64,000 nucleotides of DNA. Source: AM-0621 sp964386705 (GTDB lineage Bacteria; Planctomycetota; Planctomycetia; Planctomycetales; Planctomycetaceae). Where the stretch lies: assembly GCA_964386705.1 (NCBI GenBank), contig CAYLTY010000002.1, forward strand, positions 50,578 to 114,577. Direction: 5' to 3'. Below the pieces are notes generated by a model that worked only from the letters and a program-made list of their open reading frames with translations, did not search any database and was not told the origin of the DNA. Shown piece after piece: positions 1 through 8,034 of this stretch (position 1 is the first letter of the stretch; each line of letters starts with the position of its first letter). Both the position numbers and the translations under genes were made by a program.

Positions 1-1566
1 TGGGGACGTATCAGGCTCGGGAATCGAGCGACGATAGACAGCGCGGTCGTCCGTCTTGTCAGCCAAGCGGAATCGCTGGGACACGATGTTGCCCCCGCTT
101 CCACTTTCCCCACCGCTTTCGATCACTGGAAAGCGAAAGATCGCCTGCGGACGAACGGGAATCTTCGACAAGTTCACGACGAACTCATAAGGCGATTTCA
201 CGCTGACAGATCGCACATAGTTCTTCAGCCGCTCGTCGAAGTAAGGCGACTCGGGGCGAAGTCGTTCACCCAGAGCCTGCACCACTTGAGTCGCCGACAC
301 CAGCGGACTGGCTTCCCAACTGGCGCGCCGGGGCCGCAACTGAAACACGACCTGGCGCCCCAGATCTGTTGGCGTCCACTCCTCAATGTAGCGTGACTGG
401 TATTGAGGATTGCGTTCGATGCGACTGATCTCGAATAGCTCAACGGCCTGCAGTTCCGCAATTCGCTGCTGCTCCGTCGTCCGCAACGGATAGGGTGTGG
501 GGTCCGTCGGGAACCGCGTCACGCCGACATGCAGCACCTGGTAGCGATTGACCGCGGCGCGGTGCAGAGCTTTGAGCTGCGGGTGCAAAGGCCAGACGCG
601 GGCCGCTTCTTCCACCAATTCCAACGCCTGCGAGTGCTGACTTTCCTCGCGTGCTTTCTTGGCCTTGTCGAGAACTTCGTCGGCCTTCTTCAGAAAGTAG
701 TCGGTCCACTTGATGGTGACTGGACTTTCCGGATCACGCTTACGCAGTCGGATGAGATAGAACCGCGCACGAATTGGCTCGCCATTCTGTATGGCTCCAT
801 CGATCAGACCGTTCGCGGCCGTGCCCATCGCCTCCCGCAGCCCTTCGTACTTGGGAGCAACCGTGTGCAGCTCTTCAAAGTACGCAAACGCGGCTTCCGA
901 ATTCCCGGCTTCGTTCTGTTGCTTCGCCTCTTCAAAAATCAGGCGGTTGCGCCGGTCGGTATAGCCGGGCCATTCGCCCTGACGACGTTCCAGCACCAGC
1001 AACAGTTCAAATGCCTTGCTGAGCTGCCCTTCATTCATCAGCAAGTCCGCACGCTTCAGCATCAGATCTTCGTGGTAGATGATGCGCTCAACGTGCTTCT
1101 GCACATTCAGGCGATACTCGGCGCTGTCCTGCTCTTCAGGCTTCACGCCTTCGACTGTTGGAAACAACACCACCAGATTCTCGGCTTCGTCCTGCAGATC
1201 GCGCAGACGCTGCTTGTACTGCTCAGCCGATTCACCTTGTTCCTGCTTGGGGCGTTTGGCTGTCGTGCGCAGATCGTCAGCCATCTTGCCCATGCGGGCA
1301 ATTGTGTCCGGACGCGGCGAAACGGGCTGCACGACCAGAACTTCATCGCGGCGCGGTGGACGCAGCACAATCCAGTCCACCGCCGGCTTCGAGAGCAGCT
1401 CTTCCAGTGACGGGATCGGCATCTCATCAATCTTCTTGAGAGCCTGGTCCTGCGGCATGGGCTTAGGCTGTGGCGTTTCAGGTTGCGCCAACGCCACAAC
1501 GCCAGTCACGCACAACCAGCTTGTGAGAAGTGCCCGTCGAAGATCTGAGCGATTCAGTTTCATCAT
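1..1566 (-). CDS. Secreted TPR / family 5 solute-binding-like protein (3' end outside window)
   Basis: Open frame of 522 codons running off the left edge, so the C-terminus is missing. The start ATG (1564-1566) overlaps the TGA of the next upstream gene as ATGA, which indicates translational coupling. Residues 1 to about 28 form a signal peptide ending near VVALAQ. Residues about 40-160 are charged and helical; about 165-330 look like TPR helices (for example the stretch around NEGQLSKAFELL). The remainder, with WTPTDLGRQVVFQLRP followed by SATQVVQALGERL, resembles the start of the extracellular solute-binding family 5 fold (peptide/nickel ABC importers), where an FxLR strand precedes the 'ta.Dv' helix. 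The role, periplasmic ligand binding or a structural envelope protein, is inference. The missing C-terminal half would decide the family. Confidence 0.75.
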   Translation of the reverse strand, partial: MMKLNRSDLRRALLTSWLCVTGVVALAQPETPQPKPMPQDQALKKIDEMPIPSLEELLSKPAVDWIVLRPPRRDEVLVVQPVSPRPDTIARMGKMADDLRTTAKRPKQEQGESAEQYKQRLRDLQDEAENLVVLFPTVEGVKPEEQDSAEYRLNVQKHVERIIYHEDLMLKRADLLMNEGQLSKAFELLLVLERRQGEWPGYTDRRNRLIFEEAKQQNEAGNSEAAFAYFEELHTVAPKYEGLREAMGTAANGLIDGAIQNGEPIRARFYLIRLRKRDPESPVTIKWTDYFLKKADEVLDKAKKAREESQHSQALELVEEAARVWPLHPQLKALHRAAVNRYQVLHVGVTRFPTDPTPYPLRTTEQQRIAELQAVELFEISRIERNPQYQSRYIEEWTPTDLGRQVVFQLRPRRASWEASPLVSATQVVQALGERLRPESPYFDERLKNYVRSVSVKSPYEFVVNLSKIPVRPQAIFRFPVIESGGESGSGGNIVSQRFRLADKTDDRAVYRRSIPEPDTSP

Positions 1567-4500
1567 GGGCTCCCCAACGCGCTCTCAACGTGAAACAAAG
1601 CCCCGTCGATCGTCATGACAACTGTGAACTTACCCAGGCGAACCGGTCCGATCTCGATCGGTTGATCCAGCTTCACAACCTTGATGTTCTCTCCCGTGTC
1701 CGGCTTCAAAGACATCACGGAGCCATTCATCGTGCCAAGAACTACCGCCCCATTTTCAACGACGGCATAACCCGACAACAGATCATTTGCCAAAGGCCGT
1801 GACCAAAGCTTTTTGAGGCTTGGACCAAGATCGTAGGATTCAAGCACTCCCGCCGAGGTAGTCACCAGCACCTGCGTGCCCGTGCTCGCCAATTCGCCGA
1901 CAGCAGGTTGATCCAGCTTGGCTTCGGCCACGCGTTCGAAGTTCGTGGCACTCAAGACCTGCAGGCGGCCACTGGCATCAGTAACAATCAAACGTCCCTT
2001 GTCGAGCACCGGAGGCACATCGACGGGTTGTCCCAAGGCAACAGAGTCAAGTTGTTGCAGGTGAGGCTTGGGTGACGTGCGATACTCCAGTCTTGAGATC
2101 TTGCCTTCGCCATCCACGATAGCAATGTGGGTTGCATCCAGCGGGACGATACTGGTCCAACTCGCCTTAGCCTGATCTCCCACCGTAGCCAGATAGTCAT
2201 CCACACGAGGTGTGCCGGGCACCGCCAGAACTCGCAACTTGGTCGTCAGAGGAACCACCACGCCGCCAGCCAGGGGCACGGGGGCTGCCACCGGAGCTTC
2301 GTCCAGCGGCAGTTCCAGCTCGATCTTGCCGATCTGATTGATGATCCAGAGCTTGGGTTCCTTGCCGCCACAGACAACGGCCACTTTGCCGCCGCCAACA
2401 GGCGTCGATTGCAGCGGAACATCCAGACCGTCTGCGAGTTTCAGCGAAGCTTCAGCCCGGAAGCGAAAGCCACCGGACTCGACGTCTGCGGAGTTCACCT
2501 GGAACACGTCACCCGCAGCGGTCACGCACAATGCGGTTTCGGGGCCAGTGCTGACCAGTTCCAGTGGGCCAGCACCAAGCACTGTACGCCACGAGCTGAT
2601 CATGTCCTCGCCATCCACCTGAATGACGGAAACGGCATCGCTCTCCAGTTGCTTGCGGCCCACAAACAGCGTGCGGCCAATGGTCTGCAGTGGCTGGGCG
2701 GCAGCAGCGATGTAGATCCGCTTCTTGGCGTCTTCGCCCAGAGATTCCGTGGACAGCTGAAACTGCTTCACATTGTCACTGATGGACCACAGACGCCCAT
2801 CCGGTCCCGCGTGCAGATAGACCGGCCCCGTGTATTCAATCTGTGCAGGAGGCTTGGCCAACGGCAACATCTTGGGCATCTCGGGATCGTCCGAGACCGT
2901 GTAGATCGAAAGCAATTCCCGCTCAGCAGCCACGATCAGTTGATTGCCGCGCAGCAGCGGTTTGTCGACCACGTGAGCACTCAGCTTCTCAGACCCAACC
3001 TGCGCCAGTGCGGCTTCGCTCTTGGTGGTGTCAAAGACGCGCATCGTCGCTGAACCGACTTGATCGTTCTCAATCATCAGCACCGTAGCGCCCATAGGCA
3101 TCAGCGGCGTGCGAATTGAATCTGGACGCTGGCCAGTAAAGGAGACCCGCACGCAGGACAAGGGCTTCAACGTCAACGTGTAAGTCACTGCCTGATTGCC
3201 AGCCAGAACCAGATGCGCCCCATCTCGGAGCAGCGCTGGTGGTGAATAAACGGGTTGAGAAAACGTCAACTTCGAACCGATCTCTCCTGTCTGGGCGTCG
3301 ATTCGATAGAGATTATTGCCCGAGGTGCCCACATAGATCTGATTCTCATGAATCAACGGAGCGCCCGTCGGTACGTCTTCCAGTGGTTGCCGCCAAGCCA
3401 GTTCGCCCGTGAGTCGATTGATCAATTGCACTTCACTGAAGTGCGAATCAAAAACAACCAGACCGGGAATCGCGCCGTCCACAACCTGCGGGAAGAACGG
3501 TGAATCCAGACCAATCGCACGGCGCCAGACCGGATCACCGGTGATCGTATCCACTCCGTAGACGCAGCCTTGAGCAACCCCCCAGACCGTGCGACCTTCC
3601 GACGCCTCGTCGGTTCGCACACGTGTGTGCAACGTCAACAGCAACGGCTTCGGCAACACTGCCGGTCGATCAGCCCTTTCCGCCGGGCGATGTGTTTCGT
3701 CCGATTTCACAGACTTCCGTTCGCCATCCAGAATCTGTTCCTGAAACTGGCTGAGCTTGCGATCCTTTTCCTGATCCGGATAACGATCGATCAACCGGCG
3801 GCGCGAAGCCAGAGCGTCAATCGTGCGATTTTCTTTGAGAAAGCGCTCGATCTCTGCAAACGTCGCCTTGATGGTTGAGTTCTTCAGAATCGCGGCGGTA
3901 GCAGCCTCACGCGCCAGCTTGATTTTCTTTTTCAGCTCGACCGGCGGCTTGTCCGAACTGTTGTAACGATCGACCAGCACGGTGGCTTCGTCACCAATCG
4001 TCACCAGTTCTTCGCTCTTCTGTTTCGCGGCAGCTTCCAGTGCTCCCAGCGTGATCTGCTGCGCGTAGACCGACAGATTCTCGTTCTCGTTCGCGAACTC
4101 AGGCACCTCGCGAGCGTCCTGCACAAACTGATTGAACGCAGCCAGCGCGATCTTCCAGTCCGGAGCCGCGCCTTTGACTTCCTTATCGATGCGCACCTTG
4201 CCAAGTTTGATCTTCGCTTCGTTCGTCGTTTTGCCCGACGGATGGTTGCGAATGAACGTTTCAAGTGCCTGAATCGCACCAGCGTACTGACCGGCATTGA
4301 CCTGCTCATCAATCGCGATCAGCTCGCGTTCCAGCGTGCTGCGACCGATCATGAACCAGTAGGTCAGTGACAGCAGAGCCAGCAGTAGAGCAACCACGCC
4401 CAAACCCAGCACAAGCGGAGACCTGGTGATTTCCTGCTCGCCCGGCCGCACCGCATGCGCTCGACGCAGCTCACGTTCGGACTTAGCCGCTTTGCCCGAC

Positions 4501-4733
4501 TTGTCGCCGCCCTCGCCTCCGCGTTTGGGTTCGTCTTGACCGCGTGCCGCAGCTCCTCCGGAACTGACTCGCTCGAGGATCGGCTCTTCCCGCTTGCTGC
4601 TGCCACCGCCTCGCTTGAGCATCGGTGCCGGCGACGCTTCCTCAATCACATCATCCGCATCAAGAACATCGTCGTCACCATCCGGGATGAGGTCATCGTC
4701 GTCGAGCCAGTCGGGCTTTTCGCCTTTTGCCAT
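1563..4733 (-). CDS. Membrane-anchored TPR and PQQ-like beta-propeller protein
   Basis: 1056 residues from ATG 4733, chosen because it begins MAKGEKPDWLDDDD with AAGGA upstream; an in-frame start at 4784 would add 17 residues. Residues 1-104 are an acidic, Gly/Ser-rich, probably cytoplasmic region. Residues about 105-129 are one transmembrane helix. Residues about 130-350 carry TPR-like helices (YAGAIQALETFIRNHP). From about 380 to the end there are repeated beta-propeller blades of the PQQ type (VDTITGDPVWRR, INRLTGELAWRQ, IDAQTGEIGSKL). No quinoprotein dehydrogenase active site was recognised, so the propeller is more likely a scaffold than an enzyme. It overlaps the following secreted solute-binding-like gene by 4 bases and lies 120 bases after a TolA/TonB-like membrane gene. 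The three probably form one operon of an envelope complex. Confidence 0.85.
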   Translation of the reverse strand: MAKGEKPDWLDDDDLIPDGDDDVLDADDVIEEASPAPMLKRGGGSSKREEPILERVSSGGAAARGQDEPKRGGEGGDKSGKAAKSERELRRAHAVRPGEQEITRSPLVLGLGVVALLLALLSLTYWFMIGRSTLERELIAIDEQVNAGQYAGAIQALETFIRNHPSGKTTNEAKIKLGKVRIDKEVKGAAPDWKIALAAFNQFVQDAREVPEFANENENLSVYAQQITLGALEAAAKQKSEELVTIGDEATVLVDRYNSSDKPPVELKKKIKLAREAATAAILKNSTIKATFAEIERFLKENRTIDALASRRRLIDRYPDQEKDRKLSQFQEQILDGERKSVKSDETHRPAERADRPAVLPKPLLLTLHTRVRTDEASEGRTVWGVAQGCVYGVDTITGDPVWRRAIGLDSPFFPQVVDGAIPGLVVFDSHFSEVQLINRLTGELAWRQPLEDVPTGAPLIHENQIYVGTSGNNLYRIDAQTGEIGSKLTFSQPVYSPPALLRDGAHLVLAGNQAVTYTLTLKPLSCVRVSFTGQRPDSIRTPLMPMGATVLMIENDQVGSATMRVFDTTKSEAALAQVGSEKLSAHVVDKPLLRGNQLIVAAERELLSIYTVSDDPEMPKMLPLAKPPAQIEYTGPVYLHAGPDGRLWSISDNVKQFQLSTESLGEDAKKRIYIAAAAQPLQTIGRTLFVGRKQLESDAVSVIQVDGEDMISSWRTVLGAGPLELVSTGPETALCVTAAGDVFQVNSADVESGGFRFRAEASLKLADGLDVPLQSTPVGGGKVAVVCGGKEPKLWIINQIGKIELELPLDEAPVAAPVPLAGGVVVPLTTKLRVLAVPGTPRVDDYLATVGDQAKASWTSIVPLDATHIAIVDGEGKISRLEYRTSPKPHLQQLDSVALGQPVDVPPVLDKGRLIVTDASGRLQVLSATNFERVAEAKLDQPAVGELASTGTQVLVTTSAGVLESYDLGPSLKKLWSRPLANDLLSGYAVVENGAVVLGTMNGSVMSLKPDTGENIKVVKLDQPIEIGPVRLGKFTVVMTIDGALFHVESALGSP

Positions 4734-4852
4734 CTGCTGTCGTTCCTTGATTATGAGGCGGTCGTGATCCGCCCATCGTTGCAACGAATTCTTGATCCGC
4801 TGCGCTCAACTTCTTCGTATGCGATCTTGTCGCGCCGGAGACTCAGACATGC

Positions 4853-5851
4853 TTAACGCAGGTACGATTGGCTCGTCACAACAAACCGATAGTTGTTGGC
4901 TTCTTTGCGAACTGCGAAGTACGTCTTGCGAATCTCTGTCGTCTTGCGGTTGCGGTGAGCCTGTTCGACTGTAGCGAGCAGGTTCTCTGTATTGGGGTCG
5001 TAGAAGTGCAGAATCGTCGCGGATTCGCTGTTGATCCCCGCTTTCTTGAACAACTCGTTATCAACCTTCTGGCGACCGCCACCACGCCAACGGAAGTAGA
5101 GTCGCTGCTCGCCCTTGCCGGATTTCGTTTCACGCATCGTCGGCTTGGAAGCGGCCATGTTGGTGATCATCACCAGGCGTCCGTCAGGGAAAAGAGCTCC
5201 CAGTTCGATCTTGAAGAAGTCAAGCTGCGTGGCGTACTCGTCCAGAGTCGATTCATCGAATCGGACCACCCAGCGGTCCTCTCGGGAGATACCGCCACGC
5301 AAACCGCCACCCGTTCCCAACGGCTTACGTCCATTGCCAGTCGGACTGCCGCCGCGACCGCCCGATCCGGTGCCACCAATTTCAAAGTTCTCGCCCGTTA
5401 CGTTCTTATTGGAACTCGGAGCAGCCAGAGCCGTTTCAAAAGCCTGAATCGCGTCGCTGGAGCCTTCACCTGACAAACTTTCGCCGACGTCCGCAGCAAC
5501 CGCTTCCGTGATTTCCGACAGAGCCTCGGAGGCTCCCGAAGTTTGCTCGGCCATGCCTGGAGCCAGCGCCGAATTCGGATCGGTCGGATTCAGATTGAAC
5601 TCACCCGTGCCATCGATATCGCCGTCTTCGTAGCCACCTTCGCGCGGGATGATGTCGACCGCGACAACTGGCGGCTCGGGTTCGGCAATGCGGACGTTGA
5701 ACCACATCCCAATCAACGCCACCAGCAAGCCTGCCAGCGCCAAAGTGATCAGAATCACGCCCGAGGAAACCTTCTCGTACTCGGTCACACGCATCACAGG
5801 CCTGGCAGTCTTGACTGGCTGCGGCGGCCGAGGAGCTTGCACTGGAGCCAT
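4853..5851 (-). CDS. Single-pass membrane protein, TolA/TonB-like layout
   Basis: 332 residues. A short Pro-rich cytoplasmic N-terminus (residues 1-28) is followed by one transmembrane helix (about 30-50), an acidic linker (60-150), a Gly-rich stretch (about 155-192) and a globular C-terminal domain (about 195-332) containing DRWVVRFDESTLDEYATQL and FYDPNTENLLATVEQA. I do not recognise the C-terminal family. The architecture matches that of TonB and TolA, the partners of ExbB/ExbD or TolQ/TolR, and an exbB-exbD-exbD set lies directly divergent from it. A role as the energised arm of that complex is inference from layout and neighbourhood. There is no clear TonB C-terminal signature. Confidence 0.8.
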   Translation of the reverse strand: MAPVQAPRPPQPVKTARPVMRVTEYEKVSSGVILITLALAGLLVALIGMWFNVRIAEPEPPVVAVDIIPREGGYEDGDIDGTGEFNLNPTDPNSALAPGMAEQTSGASEALSEITEAVAADVGESLSGEGSSDAIQAFETALAAPSSNKNVTGENFEIGGTGSGGRGGSPTGNGRKPLGTGGGLRGGISREDRWVVRFDESTLDEYATQLDFFKIELGALFPDGRLVMITNMAASKPTMRETKSGKGEQRLYFRWRGGGRQKVDNELFKKAGINSESATILHFYDPNTENLLATVEQAHRNRKTTEIRKTYFAVRKEANNYRFVVTSQSYLR

Positions 5852-6095
5852 GAAAGTCTAGCCTCGAGAGTGGTGATTTCTTGAGATGTGGCGGACAAAT
5901 AACTGGCAGCGGCGAGAGAATCACAATCGACTGTAGGCCGCGTTTTTCGGAGTGTCAACGAGCTATCCGCAGCCTGAAAATCAGCCCTTGCGTTGTCTTG
6001 GGGAGCATTCAGAATCATCGCATGTGTCGTTTGTTACACTTCGCTGCGGAGCGTTGTCTGAGCCCCCTCCAGTAGTTACAAGGCGGCCCACTTCT

Positions 6096-6115
6096 GTCGA
6101 AGGCATGCCTTCGAC
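6096..6115. repeat. Perfect 20-base palindrome upstream of exbB
   Basis: GTCGAAGGCATGCCTTCGAC is its own reverse complement. It lies about 30 bases before the exbB start in the 295-base divergent space 5852-6146. It could be a cruciform repeat of a dispersed family or an operator. No other copy was noticed in this window. The rest of 5852-6146 shows nothing I can name. Confidence 0.6.
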
Positions 6116-6146
6116 CTACACTCGTGTTCGCCACCTCGGAGCCGAC

Positions 6147-6806
6147 ATGAATCTCAATGCAGTGCTACTGGCACTCGAAGTCTTTGTGTACTCAGTCCTG
6201 GGTATCGTGGCACTCTTCGGCGCTTATCTCGCACTGCTGTTGTTTCGACGCATCAAGCAAAAGCGGTTTGCAAGCGACAAAGCCGCGGACGAGTTTCTGG
6301 ACGATGTCCGTGACATGCTGGACAAACAGAACTACGACGGCGTGGTCGAACTATGCGACTCGCCGGGCTATTGGGCCAAGGCCGTTCCGCAGTTGATCCT
6401 GGTCGCCATGGCCAATCGCACGAAGCCGATTCCGAAGCTGAAGCGACTCGTGAATCAGGAATTCGAACGCGAAGTCACAACCGAACTCGAATACACGCTC
6501 GCCTGGATTGGCACGTGCGTCCGCAGCGGTCCGATGCTCGGGCTGCTGGGTACGGTGCTCGGTATCGTGGTCACGTTCGGTAAGCTGGCCGAAATGGGTG
6601 CGTCCGGTGGCGACCCCAGCAAGCTGGCCGGTGGTATCGGTACCGCCCTGTTCGCTACCGCTCTGGGACTGACCGTCGCCATTCCGCTGACATTGCTCGG
6701 CGCGCTCTTCCATGTGCGTGTCGGCCGACTGGAAACTGACGTCCGGATTTACATGGGCGAGTTCTTCGACGAACTGGAAGCGTCACTCAACAAGGGCAAG
6801 AAGTAA
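6147..6806 (+). CDS. MotA/TolQ/ExbB proton channel family protein
   Basis: 219 residues. The start ATG 6147 is preceded by GGAG at a good distance; the open frame extends further upstream through the palindrome but that part is not protein-like. There is a first transmembrane helix at residues about 10-30, then a cytoplasmic loop with the ExbB-like VNQEFEREVTTELEYTLAW. Two C-terminal transmembrane helices carry the family core (GPMLGLLGTVLGIVVTFGKL and GIGTALFATALGLTVAIPLT). These proteins form the pentameric channel part of proton-driven motors with ExbD. It heads a rightward operon with two exbD genes and faces a TolA/TonB-like gene, which suggests one envelope energy-transducing complex. 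The transported substrate is unknown. Confidence 0.93.
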   Translation: MNLNAVLLALEVFVYSVLGIVALFGAYLALLLFRRIKQKRFASDKAADEFLDDVRDMLDKQNYDGVVELCDSPGYWAKAVPQLILVAMANRTKPIPKLKRLVNQEFEREVTTELEYTLAWIGTCVRSGPMLGLLGTVLGIVVTFGKLAEMGASGGDPSKLAGGIGTALFATALGLTVAIPLTLLGALFHVRVGRLETDVRIYMGEFFDELEASLNKGKK

Positions 6807-6861
6807 TACATCAAGCGTCAACTCTAGACGTCGTTAGTTCTGCTGTTTGAGAGTACGAAAC

Positions 6862-7299
6862 ATGGCTCATGATGAAGGTGGGATCGACGGTCCTCGCCGC
6901 AAGAAGGTCAAGCACAACGAAGAAATCGACGTTGCGCCGCTGATCGACTGCACCTTCATCCTGCTGATGTACTTCATTGTGTTGCAGGCGATGTCTCCCC
7001 GCATGGATGCCAACGTTCCAGCAGCCGAGCACGGGAGCGCAATGAAAACGGATGGAGCGTCCATCATCACCATCAAGGTGAATAAGGACACCCAGCAAAC
7101 CACCATCAAGTTCGACGACAAGGAAGGCAATGTGGCCGGAGTCACCGCTTACGTGGCTGAAGGCTTGCGTAAGCAACGCACTAATGTGGTGATCATGGCG
7201 GATCGCGAAGTGCCACATGGCGTCGTGCAGAAAGTGTTGAAGGCCGCAGGGAAAGTGGAAGGCGTGAAACTCGGCATTGGGGTTCAGGACAAGAAGTAA
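6862..7299 (+). CDS. ExbD/TolR-like biopolymer transport protein
   Basis: 145 residues from ATG 6862 (MAHDEGG); an in-frame GTG-like extension of five residues is less likely. A basic cytoplasmic tail (residues 1-22) precedes a transmembrane helix containing the ion-relaying aspartate, D29, in VAPLIDCTFILLMYF, the equivalent of ExbD Asp25. Residues about 60-145 form the periplasmic ExbD domain ending in GVQDKK. It lies 55 bases after exbB, and its TAA is immediately followed by the ATG of a second exbD, so the two should be translated in fixed ratio. It would work with the ExbB channel in the inner membrane. Confidence 0.92.
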   Translation: MAHDEGGIDGPRRKKVKHNEEIDVAPLIDCTFILLMYFIVLQAMSPRMDANVPAAEHGSAMKTDGASIITIKVNKDTQQTTIKFDDKEGNVAGVTAYVAEGLRKQRTNVVIMADREVPHGVVQKVLKAAGKVEGVKLGIGVQDKK

Positions 7300-7938
7300 A
7301 TGGCCACTTCCGAAATCACCTTTCGCTGCAAGAGCTGCAAGAAGCGCATCAGTTGCCCGACGCGCATGCAGGGGCGCACTCTGCCGTGCCCGAACTGCAA
7401 AACGCCGCTGACCATCCCGTCACCCGATTTGGATGATGATGATGACGGTCATCACCTGCACTCGGGCGACGAAGAGGAAGATGAAGGCTTCGGCGGCAAG
7501 GAGAAGAAAGAAAACGAATTCGGTGAGCTCGACCTGACGCCCATGGTGGACGTCACGATGCTGCTGCTGATCTTCTTCATCCTCACAGCCCGCTACATCG
7601 AACAGAAGACACTGCCCACGCCGCCTCCATCAGCTTCTCAGAAGGAAGACAGCTCCGGCGCTGGCTCATCCAGCAGCGTGGAGTTCGATGACATCGCCGA
7701 CGCCTCCATCGTGGTGACCATCAACGAACGGAATAACTATCTGGTGGATGACATCCCGGTCGCGCCAACAGACTTGATCTCCAAAATCCGCCAGGGCCAG
7801 ACCGGCGGAAAGGCCGAAATCGTCATCGACGCTCATCCTGCCGCCATGCACGAAAGCGTGGTCCAGGTCATCGACGCCGCTAATGAACTCGGCATCCAGA
7901 AAATCCGCCTGACATCCAAAGAAGGCGATGACGAGTAG
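7300..7938 (+). CDS. ExbD-like protein with N-terminal zinc ribbon
   Basis: 212 residues; the ATG follows the TAA of the preceding exbD with no gap. Residues 10-33 form a zinc ribbon with cysteine pairs C10/C13 and C30/C33 (CKSC and CPNC). Residues about 43-75 are very acidic and His-containing. A classical ExbD segment follows: LDLTPMVDVTMLLLIFF with the essential aspartate at D84, one transmembrane helix, a Pro/Ser linker and the periplasmic ExbD domain to the end. The ribbon sits on the cytoplasmic side, where most ExbD proteins have only a short tail, so it may link the proton motor to a cytoplasmic partner or nucleic acid. That role is inference. Confidence 0.92.
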   Translation: MATSEITFRCKSCKKRISCPTRMQGRTLPCPNCKTPLTIPSPDLDDDDDGHHLHSGDEEEDEGFGGKEKKENEFGELDLTPMVDVTMLLLIFFILTARYIEQKTLPTPPPSASQKEDSSGAGSSSSVEFDDIADASIVVTINERNNYLVDDIPVAPTDLISKIRQGQTGGKAEIVIDAHPAAMHESVVQVIDAANELGIQKIRLTSKEGDDE

Positions 7939-8034
7939 GCTCAATACGATCCCGGAGGAAGGCGCCCAGCCACGAAGTAGACTGAACTCTTCGCGTCCCT
8001 GCGCCTCCGCGTGAGAGAACCTCTGACCAAACCG

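Noticed and set aside
529..1410. 293-codon plus-strand open frame at the left edge
   Set aside because: The minus strand holds a continuous frame with signal peptide and TPR-like and solute-binding-like regions; the plus frame is its shadow.
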